Source: Dasypus novemcinctus (lineage: Eukaryota; Chordata; Mammalia; Cingulata; Dasypodidae). Taken from it: 64,000 bases of DNA. The stretch covers positions 95,113,157-95,177,156 of the forward strand of contig NC_080680.1 of NCBI RefSeq assembly GCF_030445035.2, given 5' to 3'. Positions 44,561 through 57,800 of this stretch are shown piece by piece. The notes beneath the pieces were generated by a model. That model saw only the letters and a list, made by a program, of their open reading frames with translations. It did no database searches and was not told where the DNA came from. Position numbers and translations under genes: made by a program. Numbering within the stretch: the stretch's first letter is position 1; each line of letters begins with the position of its first letter.

Positions 44561-45029
44561 TCCTCAACCTTGAGGATTTTGAGATGGTGATGCCTGCTTT
44601 GCCTCAGATTGAGAGGGCTTAGATCTTATGGGGCAGATGGAAAGAACTGCTTTGCTTGCAGCTGTAGATACTTGCTGTTTTTTTGGATGGTGGTTGTCCA
44701 TCATCATCATTTTGTTAGTTGTCCTGGACAAATTCCATGACTGTAGGTGTTGGCCACAACTCTGTTAAGATTGAGGGCTCAACTGGCATATGAACAGACT
44801 GAAGATTTAAGTCTCAGACATATATTCAATGGGTATAGTGTTAATTATAGGCTCAAAAAAAAAAAGTAAAAGAATAATGTGTAGGGAAACTATAAATGAG
44901 TCTGTGTTATGTTGGGAAATAAGTTATCATATTTTGGTAAACAGACGTTAAATTTTCTTTTGAAAAGACCTTATTTAGAATAACAAAAAATTTTTTAAAA
45001 ATGGAGGTCTTGTCCTACAGGTTTTAAAA

Positions 45030-45135
45030 ATATATTCCTTGTGTACTCTCTTATGGTGAATACCATTGATTGTGCACTTTGGATGAATTGTATGCTTTTT
45101 GATATATATCGATAAAATTGAGTTGTTAAAAAATA
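45030..45135 (+). mobile_element. L1 3' end fragment
   Basis: The block accattgattgtgcactttg, atgaattgtatgctttttg and cgataaaatt matches L1 3' ends seen at 49.6 and 49.85 kb. Confidence 0.55.
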
Positions 45136-45293
45136 TACTATTAAACTATAGCAATGAAAGGGATGTATTTTTAGTGTGGAATTTATAAGCTTATTAATGA
45201 AAGAGAATAGAGGTCTAGAAAGAGAATATGTGTAAATGGTATAATAGCCAAAAGGGTGCTGTTTGCATGAGCAGCAAAAAGCAGTTAAGTCGG

Positions 45294-45915
45294 TGTATGC
45301 GTCAACCAAAAGGTTGCTCAAGCAAAGTACCAGAAATCTGTTGGCTTTTAAAAAGGGTATTTATTTGGGGTAAAAGCTTACTGTTACAAGGCTCTAAGAG
45401 TCCAACTCAAGGTTACTTCCTTATCATATTCCATTGCCATGTGTTGAAGCAGACAGTGGGTTCAGCCTTCCTCTTCCTTCTTAGGCTCCATGGGTCCACC
45501 TTCTTCCAATCTCAGCTGTAGGCTGGCATAGGGCTTGTTCTCTTCCTGGAGCTCATTTCTTTATGGGTTCAGCTGCTCTGCTCTCTTCACAAAGTCTGCT
45601 TTAGACTCTCAGGCTCATCTCTCTTCTGCTGTATCTGTGGAGCTGATTCTCTTCCTCTGTGTATTTTCTCTGTGTATCCACTTCTGAGTTCTTGATTGAA
45701 TGTCCATTTATATATCCCACCAAGGGGGTGGGGGCTCAATCCTGCACACCCTAATGATGTGGTCGAATCAAAGCCCTGATCTTGATTTAATCAAGTAAAC
45801 ATAATGCATTTGAATTTAAATCAATCAAAGGGTATCACATCCAGAATAACAGATCAGTTTACAAACATAATCAATATCTCTTTTTGGGACACATAGATAA
45901 TATCAAACTGCCATA
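45294..45915 (-). mobile_element. MaLR-type solo LTR
   Basis: It begins tgtatgcgtcaaccaaaag and ends tatcaaactgccata. Internal family marks are accagaaatctgttggcttt and atttatttggggtaaaagct. No clean duplication was seen. Confidence 0.8.
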
Positions 45916-46372
45916 AATGGGGATTTAGAATATATTAGAGATAACATTTCAAAATGGTGACAATAATGCTATGAGAGTAATTGGTTATATCTGGATAAAA
46001 TACAGTTGTTACTTTAAACAGCTACAAAATATTCCACACTTAAAGAGCAGAGATAAAGAAGTTGATGAGAAAGGAAAGTTTCTGTGGACCCCTTTGTGAG
46101 GCTTGGGTTATTGCAAGGAGCTGATATTGCTATTGTTCTTTTAAAGGAAAATTCAATTAAGAATTCAAGAAGGAGCAAATTGTCCTAATTAAATTTTAGG
46201 GGGTGAATAATCTTCCCTTTGAATGTTTTCTCCATTCCTTCATGGGAAGCTGGCATTTGTTTGTTTCCTTATCCAAAAACAACTTTGTAGTTGGCTCTTC
46301 TCACCTACCTTAGTAGGTGAAATCTTTGGGCAAGTGAAGGATTATCTGAAAAAAGATAAAAAAGAACGAACT
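45916..46372. other. Unassigned intergenic sequence
   Basis: No gene or confidently named repeat was recognised. Confidence 0.4.
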
Positions 46373-46458
46373 GGGGAGCAGATGTAGCTCAGTGGTTGAG
46401 TGCCTGCTTCACATGTATGAGGTCCTGGGTTCAATTCCTGGTGCTGCGTTAAAAAAAA
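46373..46458 (+). mobile_element. Short DAS-type SINE (tRNA-like head plus A tail)
   Basis: The head ggggagcagatgtagctcag and ggttgagtgcctgcttcac contains box A. The text gggttcaattcctgg is box B, followed directly by an A-tail. It lacks the long DAS body and so represents the short subfamily. Confidence 0.85.
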
Positions 46459-47904
46459 CTAACAAACCCTGAATTACAGACAGGCACTGGCCCACATGGA
46501 CAGAACACTTCTCTGAATCTGTTGTGTATCTTTTCCTGAACTTTCAACGTCTGGATTCCAGAATTTCTGAGAGTTGCCTTAGTTGTGATCATTTAGACCA
46601 GACAACCAAGATGCAGATTGGGAGGAGATGGCATTTGATTTGAGCTTTTACACATGGGTAGATTTTACATGAAAACGGTCTTAGAGGTAGGACCAAAAAA
46701 CTAGGAGAGAGGGAATGTGTCAGGTAAGCCTGTGAAAAGGTGAAAAAATATGGAGCATGTATCCTTTATTATGTGGGAGAAAATGGACTGTACATGGACC
46801 AGATGGTGAAATTATGACTGCCATCTTCATCAAATCTGCCAAGTCTCCAATGGCCTCCCTTTAATAGTTGAGTCAGATTTATTTAAGCAGTCTCCAGTTA
46901 TTGGGGTTATAATATCCCTATGATTTTAGAAGTTAATGATCCCTGTCCGACTTTTCTTTTTTGAAGGTCCTGGCCCATTCCACCATGCTATAGGCTTCTT
47001 TTCTTTTTTCTCCACTCAGGTAGTTCACTTTCAGATGAATAAATTTGCTGAGCAGAAATCATTCTTTTGAGGAATTAAATGCTGGTCTCCCCATTTTAAA
47101 ATCATTGCTAATCTCTCAAATCATTTTTAAGGCTTCCCTTTTTGGTTTGGGGAAGCACAAACACTCCTCCTTCAGAAACCAATGTCCTTCTCACTCTCAC
47201 TCCTTTTCATATACTGACTGGGGAAGCAGGTGATGGAATGTGGTTGGTGGTAGGAGAGCTTGTGCAGGTACCTCCCCATAAGCCTGAAAGGTGGTGACTA
47301 GATTCAAATGGCTGGAGTGTCCTTTAGATTGTGGGGATGAGAACCTTTATTCTAAATGTTCTCAGCTGCCATTGTGGCATAACAGGTTACCTCCACTGGA
47401 GGGCCTGATGCAGGGTGTCTTTTGGCCAGCCTACTAAAGGGAAATTCCCCTGGGTGTCCCCAGTCCCATGTCATCTCATGGACTCCTCTTTCCTCTAACA
47501 TTTAGCAAGGGTGCAGTAGGGATAGGTTGGAGAACCTGAGACACCCAGAGTTCCTTCTAAAAAAATGACCTCACTTGCGATCACCTGTAGAGAGAGAAAC
47601 CCTATTTATATCTTTATGCACAGTGACCATGTTCCCTCATATAAGATCCAAGGGCTGCCAGTACAGAGACTAACCAATGGCCAATAAATTGGCTGCTGAG
47701 ATGCTGAACTGTATCCAGAATATGGTCTTTCCTAATCTATTATTTTTTCAGATTCTCTGATTCTTGCTGTAGGTGCTTCCCTTTTCTCTGTATGACTTGG
47801 TGGTGCATTTAAGATTCTTGACTTTCTTTGCTTTACCTTTGAGTCAAATATTTACAAAAGACTATCATTATTTAAGGTGGTCAGTTTCAGCAAGTTAAAA
47901 TTAC
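46459..47904. other. Unassigned intergenic sequence
   Basis: No gene, RNA gene or named repeat was recognised in about 1.4 kb. Confidence 0.4.
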
Positions 47905-48740
47905 CTAAGTGAGCACTTAATATTGGTAGGAATATAGAGTAGGAGAGCCACTGTGGAGGACTGTTTGGCATTTTCTAAAGAAGTTGAGTATAGATTTGCC
48001 ATGTGACCTGGCAATACCATTACTGGGTATATACCCAGAAGCACTGAAAGCAGTGACACAAACAGACATCTGCACACTGATGTTCATAGCAGTGATATTT
48101 AGGATTGCCAAAAGTTGGAAAAAAACCCAGGTGTCCATCAACCTGGATAAACAGTTTGGTAAACAAACTGTGGTGTATTTACATGATGGAATATTATGCA
48201 GCTATAAGAAGAAATGACGTCATAAAACACATGGCAGCATGGAGGACATTGTGTAAAGTGAAGCAAGCCACACACAAAAGGACAAGTGCTGTATGACTGT
48301 GTTACTATGAACTAAATATATTGTGTAAACTCATGGAGTATATTGAAACCAGCTCAACAAAGGAACAACTCAAATGGGAGTTACTGCAGAACTTAAGAAA
48401 GAGACACAAGAATTAAGAAAAGATGGGATATGATATGGGGGCATTTTCATGACTTGGAGTTGTCCTGGGTGGTACTGCAGGGACAGATGCTGGACATTGT
48501 ATGTCCTGCCATGGCCCACTGGGTGGACTGAGGGAGAGTGTAAACTACAATGTAAACCATTATCTATGGGTGCAGCAGTGCTCCAAAATGTATACACCAA
48601 AAACAATGAATGTTGCATGATGATGAAAGAGGTTGTTGATGTGGGAGGAGTGGGGTGAGGGGGGTGGGTGGTATATGGGGACCTCTTATATTTTTTTAAT
48701 GTAACATTTAAAAAAATAGAGAGAAGAAAAGAAAAGAAAA
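47905..48740 (+). mobile_element. L1 fragment: ORF2 C-terminal end and short 3' UTR
   Basis: The ORF2 end reads ctgggtatatacccagaagc, gttcatagcagtgatattta and aggtgtccatcaacctgg. A 3' UTR of only about 0.45 kb follows: gacattgtatgtcctgccat, a G-rich tract at 48640-48678, and ttttttaatgtaacatttaa. In contrast to the L1 at 71-9863, the 3' UTR is short. Confidence 0.8.
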
Positions 48741-49094
48741 GATGGAAATAGGGGACTCAAGAGTTTCAAGGACTAAGAGCCTTGACCCAAGCTTCCACAT
48801 TGTATTTATTGAATATCTCAGGAGCAGAGAATAGTTACTTTTGTATTCTTTTGGTAACATTTTGCCAGAATAATCAAGTCCACATCTTTCCCATGCTGTG
48901 CAAGCCTCGAATGTTTCTTTCTACAAACAGTTATGGCTGTTCAGGACAGTGTTCCATCCTGAAAGGACCCGCATTTGCATTATGGAAACATTTTAACCTC
49001 CGCCATTTCTCCACAGAGTTACCAACATTGATATGGGTCACCAGAAAATAAAATGAGTTTAGAGAATGGAAAGCTGAGGGTTAACTTGTGCAGA

Positions 49095-49690
49095 ATTGTA
49101 AAAAGGCTGTGTGTTAATCTTTGAAAATGAATTGAAAAGGTGAAAGCCCAACATAATGTCTGTAACTAGCAGTACTATTATATGGGTATGAAAGTGGTTG
49201 AAAGAGAGAGTCTAAGGTCATATATATTACTAAAAGGAAAGTTTAAAATGTAACATGGAACTGTATGACATAGTAAAACCACATGTGCAATATGAATAGG
49301 GGTAAAATTGAATATATAAGACAGTTTTTCTTTGAAGCTGAACAATGTATGCTAATACTACAAAATGTTAATATCAGACCAAAAAACCCAGTATGCTAAG
49401 TGAAAGAAACCAAAAATACAGTACTACATATTGTATGATTCCATTTATATAAAATGTAAATATAAATACACTTATAAAGATGAAATTAGGTTGGTGGTTA
49501 TGTAGGGATAGGTAAGGAATTCTAAGGGGTGTGGAGTTTTTTGTTTTGGAGTAATGAAATTATTCTAAAATTTTTTGTGGTAATGAACACACAACATTGT
49601 GATTATACCAAAAGCCATTGATTATATACTTTGGATAGATTGCATGGTATGTGAATATATCTCAATAAACCTGCTTAATAAATAATTGTG
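49095..49690 (+). mobile_element. Old L1 3' UTR fragment
   Basis: Typical L1 3' end text: ggttggtggttatgtaggga, aacattgtgattataccaaa and atatctcaataaacctgctt. Confidence 0.6.
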
Positions 49691-49759
49691 CAAGAATAGC
49701 TATGTACAGCAGGGAAACAGAGAGATTGAGAGGTGAAGATTTGTTTGTTTGCCTCTTTG

Positions 49760-49915
49760 TTTATTATTATTGTTGAAATAATGAAAATGCTCTAATGATT
49801 GAAGGGATGAATGCACAATATGTGATTTTACCAAATACCATTGATTGTACACTCTTGATGAATTGTATGCTTTATTAATATGTATCAAGAACATTGATTT
49901 GTTTAAAAAATTGCC
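49760..49915 (+). mobile_element. Old L1 3' end fragment
   Basis: aataccattgattgtacact and gatgaattgtatgctttatt resemble the neighbouring L1 3' end. It is probably an independent truncated copy. Confidence 0.5.
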
Positions 49916-50739
49916 TAAGCACCAGGAAGGTGCTCCCTGCCCCTGTCTTCAGAATTACCCGTAAAACCCATTCTAATTCCTCCTTTAGGAGATCATCAGC
50001 TACCAGAGAGTCTTTGTGGATATGTACCTTAACTTCTTCAATATTGTTTCCTAAGTGCTAGTTTTGGGTCCATGTGTACCCAATAAGCCATTAATAAAGG
50101 ATAAATAAGTGAATATTTCCAAAAGCAAAAACAAATTGTCAGTGACCTTGAGATTTTTTCAGAATAAATGAGCTGATGTAGAAGCTATCTATCAATAAGG
50201 AGTGTTGGGAAGGGAAATCCTGAGCTGCTGGATGGATTGACTGTGACTGTTAGAACTGGAAGAGCTATTTAATTATATTCAAGCCAGGTCAGGTAAATAT
50301 TATTTACTGGGGAGAGGAGGGGTCCTCAGTCTTGAAGTCAGCTGTGTTTAAGAAGGCAGGATCAGGAACTGTCAGAAGTTCTGCCTTTACAGAACTTGAG
50401 AGGCAGGCAAGATGCCTGCATATTTCCCATACAATTCATGAGACAGAGAGCAGGGTATCTTCAAAGGGCCTGTGGTCACAGTAATTCTTTATCCAGGGCA
50501 GGCTTTAGTTTGAAACTGGGTTCCTTTGCCTTTCTAGCCTAATAGTGGCTTTTGCACCCCAATCTTTGACTGGTTTAGAGTTCTGGGTCTAATTTCTGGG
50601 CAAGCTAGAGATTATGCTAAACTTCTGAATTTTATACCTCCTCTACATGACCCATAAATCAGAGAATTTCCAGGTTTTGAAAGTTGATATTATAGCCAGA
50701 ATGGAGGAAATATGGCAGGCATATTTTGTGGATTAAAAG
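49916..50739. other. Unassigned intergenic sequence
   Basis: No gene or confidently named repeat was recognised. Confidence 0.4.
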
Positions 50740-50748
50740 TTTAGACCA

Positions 50749-51206
50749 TGGGAAGCAGATGTGGCTCAACTCATAGAGCATCTGCCTATCATATGTGAGG
50801 TCCAGGGTTCAAACCCAGGGCCTCTTGACCTGTGTGGTGAGCTGGCCCATGCACAGTGCTGATGCACACAAGGAGTGCTGTGCCATGTAGAAGTGTCCCC
50901 CGCATAGGGGAGCCCCACGCGCAAGGGGCACGCCCTGTATGGAGAGCTGTCCTGCGTGAAAAAAAGTGTAGCTGGCCCAGGAGTGGTGCCACACACATGG
51001 AGAACTGATGTAGCAAGATGATGCAACAGAAAAAGACACAGATTCCTGGTGCCACTGACAAGAATGGAATCGGACACAGAAGAACACACAGCAAATGGAT
51101 TCAGAGAGCAGACAACAGGGGAGGGGGGAAGGGGAGAGAAAGAAATAACAAATAAATCTTTAAAAAAAGAGAGAGAGAGAGATTGGGGAAATTGTCTATA
51201 AAAAAA
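50749..51206 (+). mobile_element. Full-length DAS-type SINE with target duplication
   Basis: The head gggaagcagatgtggctcaa, with box B ccagggttcaaaccc, is followed by the DAS body (gagctggcccatgcacagtg, gatgcaacagaaaaagacac) and an A-rich tail. It is flanked by tttagacca at 50740-50748 and 51207-51215. Confidence 0.92.
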
Positions 51207-51215
51207 TTTAGACCA

Positions 51216-52095
51216 CCATTTACTTTTCAATTCTTACCTGTAGAATTACTGAGGATGTGATAGTGATCAAAGGTGCCGTACAAATACCTTTTAATAGTCT
51301 GTCCTTCTAATCCACATCTGGTCCAGGGAAGAACAGATAGAGATATAAAACTGAAAGAACAAACCTAGATAAATCCATAGAGGCTCAAGGGAGGCCCTAT
51401 ACATCTGAATATCTGAGAGTTGATTGGATGTGTTTTTTGCTTCCAATTGGAAGGCTATCCTAGTGCTCCTTATTCTCCTGTGATGATCAAGAGCAGTAAA
51501 AATGATGGCGTTGGATTTGTAGACACTAGTGGACTGCATATTGATCCCAGTATTTTCCTGGAAGCAATCCAAAGGTTTCCCAGAGTTCTAAAGAGGCTTA
51601 TCAAATTAGAATGAGTGAGAGGTCAAAGTCTGCTCATGGGCAGAAGAGAGGAGGCTTTCATCAAGGAATATGGCAGGAAATTTTGATGATGACCAAAGTT
51701 AACCTTTCCATTGGATAATCATGAGAGACTAGAAGAAGTAATGAAAGCCAATTGTCAATCACTAACACAATCCTAGAGTCCCTGATGACAAATGGTTGGA
51801 ACAAGGTCAGATGTCAGTGACAGAATCCAATATATGAGCAAACATAGACTAGTCAATTCCCTTAATGAATCGACCTGTGTTTAGGGACAGCAAGGGAAGT
51901 TGCATAAGGCCCGAGAGTTTCAAAACAGGATTTAACAGTGGTGGGAAAAGAACAAATGGGGCTAAATTATAAATCAAAAGTGATGGAGAATGTATTGAAT
52001 TGTATTGAGATAAGCTCAGAATTGGGTTGCAACTAGACTAACTGAGAGCTCAAAGCCAATAATAAATTGGTTATAGAAGCAATGTTCTATTTCTG
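51216..52095. other. Unassigned intergenic sequence with one short ORF
   Basis: A 64-codon plus-strand ORF (51420-51614) has no recognisable domain. No conserved motif or splice context was seen, so it is not called a gene. Confidence 0.35.
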
Positions 52096-52109
52096 CATGC
52101 CCAAGTCTT

Positions 52110-52496
52110 TCCTTTTTTAAGATTTATTTATTTATTTCTCCCCCCTCCCTCCATTGTCTGCTCTCTGTGTCCATTTGCTGTATATTCTTCTATGTCTGCT
52201 TGTATTCTCATTAGGCAGCTCCAGGAACCAATCCTGGGACCTTCCAGAGTGGGAGAGAGGTGATCATTCTCTTGCACCACCTCAGCTCTCTGATCCGCTA
52301 AGTCTTTTATTGTCTCTCCTCCATGTCTATTTTTGTTGTATCATCTTGCTGTGTCAGCTCTCTGTGTTGGCTGGCACTTCTGTGTGGGGCAGCACTCCAT
52401 GTGGCCCAACACTCTGCGTGGGCCAGCTTGCCTTCACCAGGAGGCCCTGGGCATCAAACCCTGGACCTCCTATATGCTTGAGTCACACCTGCCTCC
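52110..52496 (-). mobile_element. DAS-type SINE with target duplication
   Basis: The reverse copy has a T-rich tail (ttttttaagatttatttatt), the body (ccattgtctgctctctgtgt, tgtatcatcttgctgtgtca) and a tRNA-like head at its far end. The flanks catgcccaagtctt (52096-52109) and catgcctaagtctt (52497-52510) differ at one base. Confidence 0.9.
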
Positions 52497-52510
52497 CCAT
52501 GCCTAAGTCT

Positions 52511-53462
52511 TGGGGACTATTGTGACTGAAAATGCACTTGCTCCTGTACCAGTAGTTTTTGCTCTCAGGCCTTTAGCAGATATTCTGACCAGTCTTCATT
52601 TTTCCTTGTACAGCCTAGAGGTGGACACATAAGTCTTCTCACCACAGTGAAGCAGGAAGTCATCAGTTGATCAGTAAGGCCCAGAAGTTAAAAATAATTT
52701 GCCATACATGTAATAAAGGAATGAAATGAATCAATATATCCTCACTCTGATTCTGTCCTACAGTAGGTAGTGATGATTGTTGCAACATCAAAGCAATTTA
52801 AGATTGATATTAGGAAAAAAAAAAGCAATTTAAGAGACTCCTTATTCTATTAGTTAAAACTTTAAAATAATTCATCTGCTCCTTGTCTATAATACCATTA
52901 GGTTAATTTGTTTCCTTGGACATTTTAATCTATTAAAACACAGACACCAAGAGAGACAAAAAGAGAATCACACTGATCTACTGTTTTTCTTAACTACACA
53001 GTGCAAGTTTATTCATCTGAGTGTTTTCCTAAGTCAAATACTTAATTCCATAGTTAATTAAGAGCCTCCTTAATATCAGGTACTCTGAACTGAAAGCTTG
53101 GTGAGGGAAAACAGACTCTGCAGTTGGGAAGCTACTAGTCTTCTGGGGAGGTGACATATACACACACACAAACACAAAGACTGACACACACAAACACGCA
53201 CACACCTGCAAACAATTTCTAACAGCTTCAAATAGAAAAATGTAGGTATGGATGCATAAAGATATTTGCATATGTTTAGATTTCTATATAAGTATGTACA
53301 AGAATTATTTGGTAATTAAAGTGACCAACTAAGTTGAATATGTACAGAAAAAATTTAGAAAATATGAGAGATTCCAAACATAAATGGACATCATGCAGGG
53401 AAGATTATTGTCTGGAATGGAGAGATATAATTGGGTGAATTTACATTTGGGGCATAAGTACT
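52511..53462. other. Unassigned sequence with a CA-rich stretch
   Basis: An imperfect CA repeat lies at about 53157-53208. Nothing else was recognised. Confidence 0.45.
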
Positions 53463-53895
53463 GTATTAACTTCCTGGCTACTTAAACAAATACCATACAA
53501 TGTATTGTCATAGCCATAGAAATTATTGGCTCAAGGTTTTAGAGTATGGAACACTTGCTTCCTCCTGGGGTAAGTATCTTCTGACTGGTTAGTGATCTTC
53601 ATGGTTCATGGTCTTTTCTGTTACATTGCCATGTACAAGGTGGCATGTTCTTTCTCTCTGGGTTCTGTTGACTTCCATCTTCTGGCTATTCTCTGTGGAT
53701 TCCTTTTCTGTGTGCAATTTCCTTTGCCTGTAAGAACTTCAGCCATAGTGGATTAAGGCCCATCCTCAAACAGTTTGGGCACACCTTAACTAATAACATC
53801 TCTAATGGTCCTATTTACAAATGGGTCCACACCCACAAGACCAGGGTTCTGAACATGCCTTTTGTGGGAGACATGATTCATTTCCAGCAGGTAAC
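53463..53895 (-). mobile_element. MLT1/MST-like MaLR LTR
   Basis: Reverse MaLR wording: tgtattaacttcctggctac, ttaaggcccatcctcaaaca, aataacatctctaatggtcc, tttgtgggagacatgattca. The subfamily was not fixed. Confidence 0.5.
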
Positions 53896-54480
53896 AAACC
53901 ATGGTTAGAATTGTTCAAGTAAAAGATAACAGCAACCTACTGGGAGGGACTAGCTGGGAGGTAGCAAACTACAGTTTGCTGTACTTATCAGTTATAATTG
54001 ACAAAAGAGCAGTTATCACAAAAGACTTTCATCTGGTGTTGTTCCCTCTCCCCCTTTCTCTCTTTCTCACAAACAAACATGCACACACTCACACACACAC
54101 TCAAACATTGCAATCAGGATTCATGGATCTTGTCATTTTTCTGTAAGAAGAAAGCCTATCTATTTGAAACTTAATCCTACTTTTCAGTTTCTCTAAGCCC
54201 TATTTATGTCTATGTTTTTCAGACTGTAGTTAAAGGGCTAAACATTGATGTCAATACAGTGTAGATGTTTGTTGCTTGACAGTATAGCTAGTTTTTGGAA
54301 GTATACTTCCAAAAGTATACCAAAAACAAGGTCGCCATAGTGAGACAAGTTGCAATTGGAGAAGGCTGGAGTAAAATTTTCAAAATATGAGGAACCATAT
54401 CTACCTATAAATCTAAGATTCTTAATGAACCCCAAATAGAATAAACACAAAGAAAACTATACCTAGGCAAATTATAGTTT

Positions 54481-55107
54481 TGATAGTTTGAATTTGGTGA
54501 ATCCCAAAAAGAGAAAGATTGTGTTTCTGAACTAATCCATTCCTGTGGGTATGAAATCCTTTTGACTGGGCTGTGTCAGTGAGGCATGACTCAGATTCAG
54601 TTTCTGCTTTCTTGCTGAGTCTGATATAAATGAATATACAGAGATAGACCCACAGGAAAAGGCAGCTGCCATATTATATTTGATCCTGTCATGTGAGAGT
54701 TTCATCCACAGCTGAGCTCAAGGTGAGAAGCCTCAAGAGGCTCAAAGACCTGAGGCCCAGGGAAAGATGATATGCCTGATAGACCATATCTGCTCTCAGG
54801 AAGAAAGAAGAGCAGTCAATACTAAGAGAGGAGGCCTGGTAAGAGACAATCCCTATGCATGCTTGCCCATAGCTGAGGTCTGGAAGACAGTAGATTCTGG
54901 AGGGGAAAGGCAGAGACATGAGCAGAGCCTGGAAAACATCTTGCTTTACTATGTGGCAGCTGACTTTGATGACAAATCTCTGCTGATGCTTGATTTCAAC
55001 ATTTCATGGCCTTAGAACTATATGCTTTCACCTCAAATAAATCCTCATTATAAAAGCCAAGACATTTCTGGTACTGTGCATCAGCAGCACTGTGGCAAAC
55101 CAAAACA
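54481..55107 (+). mobile_element. MaLR-type LTR, second subfamily
   Basis: It starts tgatagtttgaatttggtg and ends ggcaaaccaaaaca, with a polyadenylation signal in cacctcaaataaatcctc. It shares the layout of the other LTRs but is closest to the copy at 61843-62470, marking a separate subfamily. Confidence 0.75.
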
Positions 55108-55740
55108 GTATTCTGATTGTAGAAAACCAAAAATAAAATGAGCCAGAGCAAGAATAATATTACATATGGGGAGAATAAAGATTAAAATGGTGGCTGATTT
55201 CTCATCAGAGGCAATGCAAGCTGGAAGACAACAGAACATTGACACAATTTGTCATCACTGTCAATGGATTTCCACAAAACTCATTCCTTAATTTATTCAT
55301 TCTGGCTTATTTTCTATTCCTGCATAGCAGTTTCACTTACCGAGGTCACCGATGGCCTCCAAGTCACTAAAACCAATAGATAAACTTCTAGGTTATTTTG
55401 CTTAAATTCCTGTCATATTTTGATGCTGATTATTAGCCTTTGAGTCTCTAGACTTCATCTTGAGAATTATTCTATTCTTATATTGTGTCCATCATCTTCT
55501 CCTGTTTATATGTCAATCACTCCTTTTCAGTATCCTTAGCTAACATCTTGTCTAATAGGACCTTGAATACTAGAAAATCTCAGCTTGCATTCTAGGCCCT
55601 CCTTTGTTCTCACACTGACTGCTCTTCATAGTAGATTTCACTCACTCCACTAAACAGGCAAAATATCTTAAAGGAATTAAAATGTCCTTACTTCAGTAGT
55701 TCAGGCTAGAAAGTTAACGCTTTCACCCCAGAGTGCTACC
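55108..55740. other. Unassigned intergenic sequence
   Basis: No gene or confidently named repeat was recognised. Confidence 0.4.
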
Positions 55741-55755
55741 CCATGGTCATTTGTT

Positions 55756-56190
55756 TTCTTCTTTTCTTTTTCTTTTTTTATTTTATTTCTTTCCCCTTCC
55801 CCCCACCAATCTCCCCATCCCCCCCATTGTCTGCTCTCTGTGTCTATTTGCTGCTTGTTCTTCTTTGTCTGCCTCTGTTGCTGTCAGCAGCATGGGAATT
55901 TGTGTTTCCTTTTGTTGAGTCATCTTGTTGTGTCAGCTCTCAGTGTGTGTGGTGCCCCTCCTGGGCAGGCTGAACTAACTTTTGCGCTGGGCGGCTCTCC
56001 TTATGGGGTGCACTCCTTGCGCGTGGGGCTCCCCTACGCGGGAGACACCGTGCGTGGCAGGGCACTCCTTGTGTGCATCAGCACTGCACGTAGGCCAGCT
56101 CCACATGGGTCAAGGAGGTTGGGGGTTTGAACCATGGACCTCCCATGTGGTAGGCGGACGCCCTATCCACTGGGCCAAGTCCGCTTCCCC
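55756..56190 (-). mobile_element. DAS-type SINE with perfect 15-bp target duplication
   Basis: The reverse copy ends (head side) with aagtccgcttcccc, and the box B complement lies in gggtttgaaccatggacc. The flanking repeat ccatggtcatttgtt is identical at 55741-55755 and 56191-56205. CpG content is high, which suggests a young insertion. Confidence 0.95.
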
Positions 56191-56205
56191 CCATGGTCAT
56201 TTGTT

Positions 56206-57609
56206 ATCTAGAATTTCCTTTAGTTTGAACATATGGGTATACATAGGACTATAAACATAAAATTTTGATTTCTTAGTGACCATGTGTGGTTAAGAAGTCT
56301 GGGACTGATGGCAAAGGAGAGGGCAGAATTTAGAAATATAAGTTATATCCCCTGATAACAAATAACTTAATTAGCTGCATAAGTTATTGGAAGCTGCAAT
56401 TCATGAACTTATTTAATATTTCCCTGGACATTCCCCACAAAATGAAGTAATCTCTTTGACTTGGTTGAGTATGAGAAAGTATGGCACATAAAGAGAGGAA
56501 GTGGAAAGGTTACAAGTCTCCTATGCCAGCACAACTTAAACCATATTATTGGTGGGAATAGTAGAAAAGCCAGCTGTGTCTATACAAATATAAAAGCTTC
56601 AGAAAATTGGATTTGTTTTCTGCCTTACTGGTTGCTTCCCAAGTATTGCAGGAAGAGACAGTGACAACAAAGGCAGGGATCATGATGTTGTATCTCAGGT
56701 TTCCCTGTGTTCTATTAAACCACCATATATCTACTGATAAGTATTTAAGGCCAAATCCCTTGTGTTCAACTTCAGGTCCCACCATTAGCAACCTGTGTTC
56801 CAGAAAGATTGGTGGTTGTGAGAATCCAATGAAATAATTGAGGCAAAACCATTCCAGAGAAAGTATATGCCTTCTATCTCTACTGTTCCTGATAATAACA
56901 TAACTGGGAAGCTACACTAATGTACTTTTGTATTAGTAGAGTTGTATAGTAGTAGTTAAAACTGGTCACAAAATACTGCTGACTTATACCTTACAACACA
57001 TGGTCAGATTGTGCTTCCTGGTTTCTTGTGTTAACTGGGGTAGAAGGTTTAGTAGAAGACAATGATTTGTGGCAGTGTCCTACAGGTAACTTCTAGGTCA
57101 GAGAATTTAATTGACAGTGTAAAATCTTCAAGTGTCTTTCTCAGCTTCCAATACAATGATGAGTAATGTCTATAATAATGGCTGCTCCTTAAACTTAGGT
57201 TTCCTGAGTGTCTAAAATGAGCAGCACCCTTACACTTTTCCATGATGGGCATTCGGTGTGAATGAAAAATAAATCTGAGATCTTGAATTCATAAGATTTT
57301 GAGGTTGTTTGTTTCCACAGGACAACCCATTTATCTTGCATACACATTGCTTTTCCTATTATATAATGGACAGGTCACTGAGGTCACTGGCTACTGCAGA
57401 AAAGAAGAATTAATGGGGAAGGTAAAAAGAGGCAGTTACTGACAACTCTATCATATCACACTTAGACAACTCTATCATCCCATTTTGGTGTGGCAGGGGA
57501 TAGGGATAATAAATCTGGGTTTTAGATTCTTCTGCCTTTCCAGCCTTTTTATCCTTGCTCTCAAACCACTCACAAGGCTTTACCCTCATTTTTCTTTTCA
57601 CTTCCTAGT
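56206..57609. other. Unassigned intergenic sequence
   Basis: No gene, RNA gene or confidently named repeat was recognised. Confidence 0.4.
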
Positions 57610-57800
57610 GTTTATTGCTTCTACCTACACAGGTGATTTCCACTATATGAAATGTCCTCCCTATTTGCTGACCCTTTGTACCTTCCTCTATGAAAATTCA
57701 GTCCATCATTCAGAATATTAGATCACTTTCTCTAAGAAGTCATTCCCAATTACCCTCCTAACCTATGCAATTTTGTTTCTTTGGGCACAAATAAGGCATT
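57610..57800 (+). repeat. L2 LINE fragment
   Basis: L2 wording: tatgaaatgtcctccctatt, tctctaagaagtcattccca, then aattaccctcctaacct. Confidence 0.55.

Noticed and set aside
46373-46448. Possible tRNA gene (box A and box B present)
   Set aside because: The sequence is the head of a DAS SINE with an A-tail. It does not fold into a complete tRNA with a plausible anticodon arm by eye.
50766-51230. A 154-codon minus-strand ORF
   Set aside because: It lies entirely within the DAS SINE and its flank, so it reflects SINE body sequence.
51420-51614. A 64-codon ORF with protein-like composition
   Set aside because: No recognisable domain, no conserved neighbours and no splice context. Length is within chance for this sequence.
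55733-56254. Several overlapping plus-strand ORFs
   Set aside because: Produced by the reverse-oriented DAS SINE.
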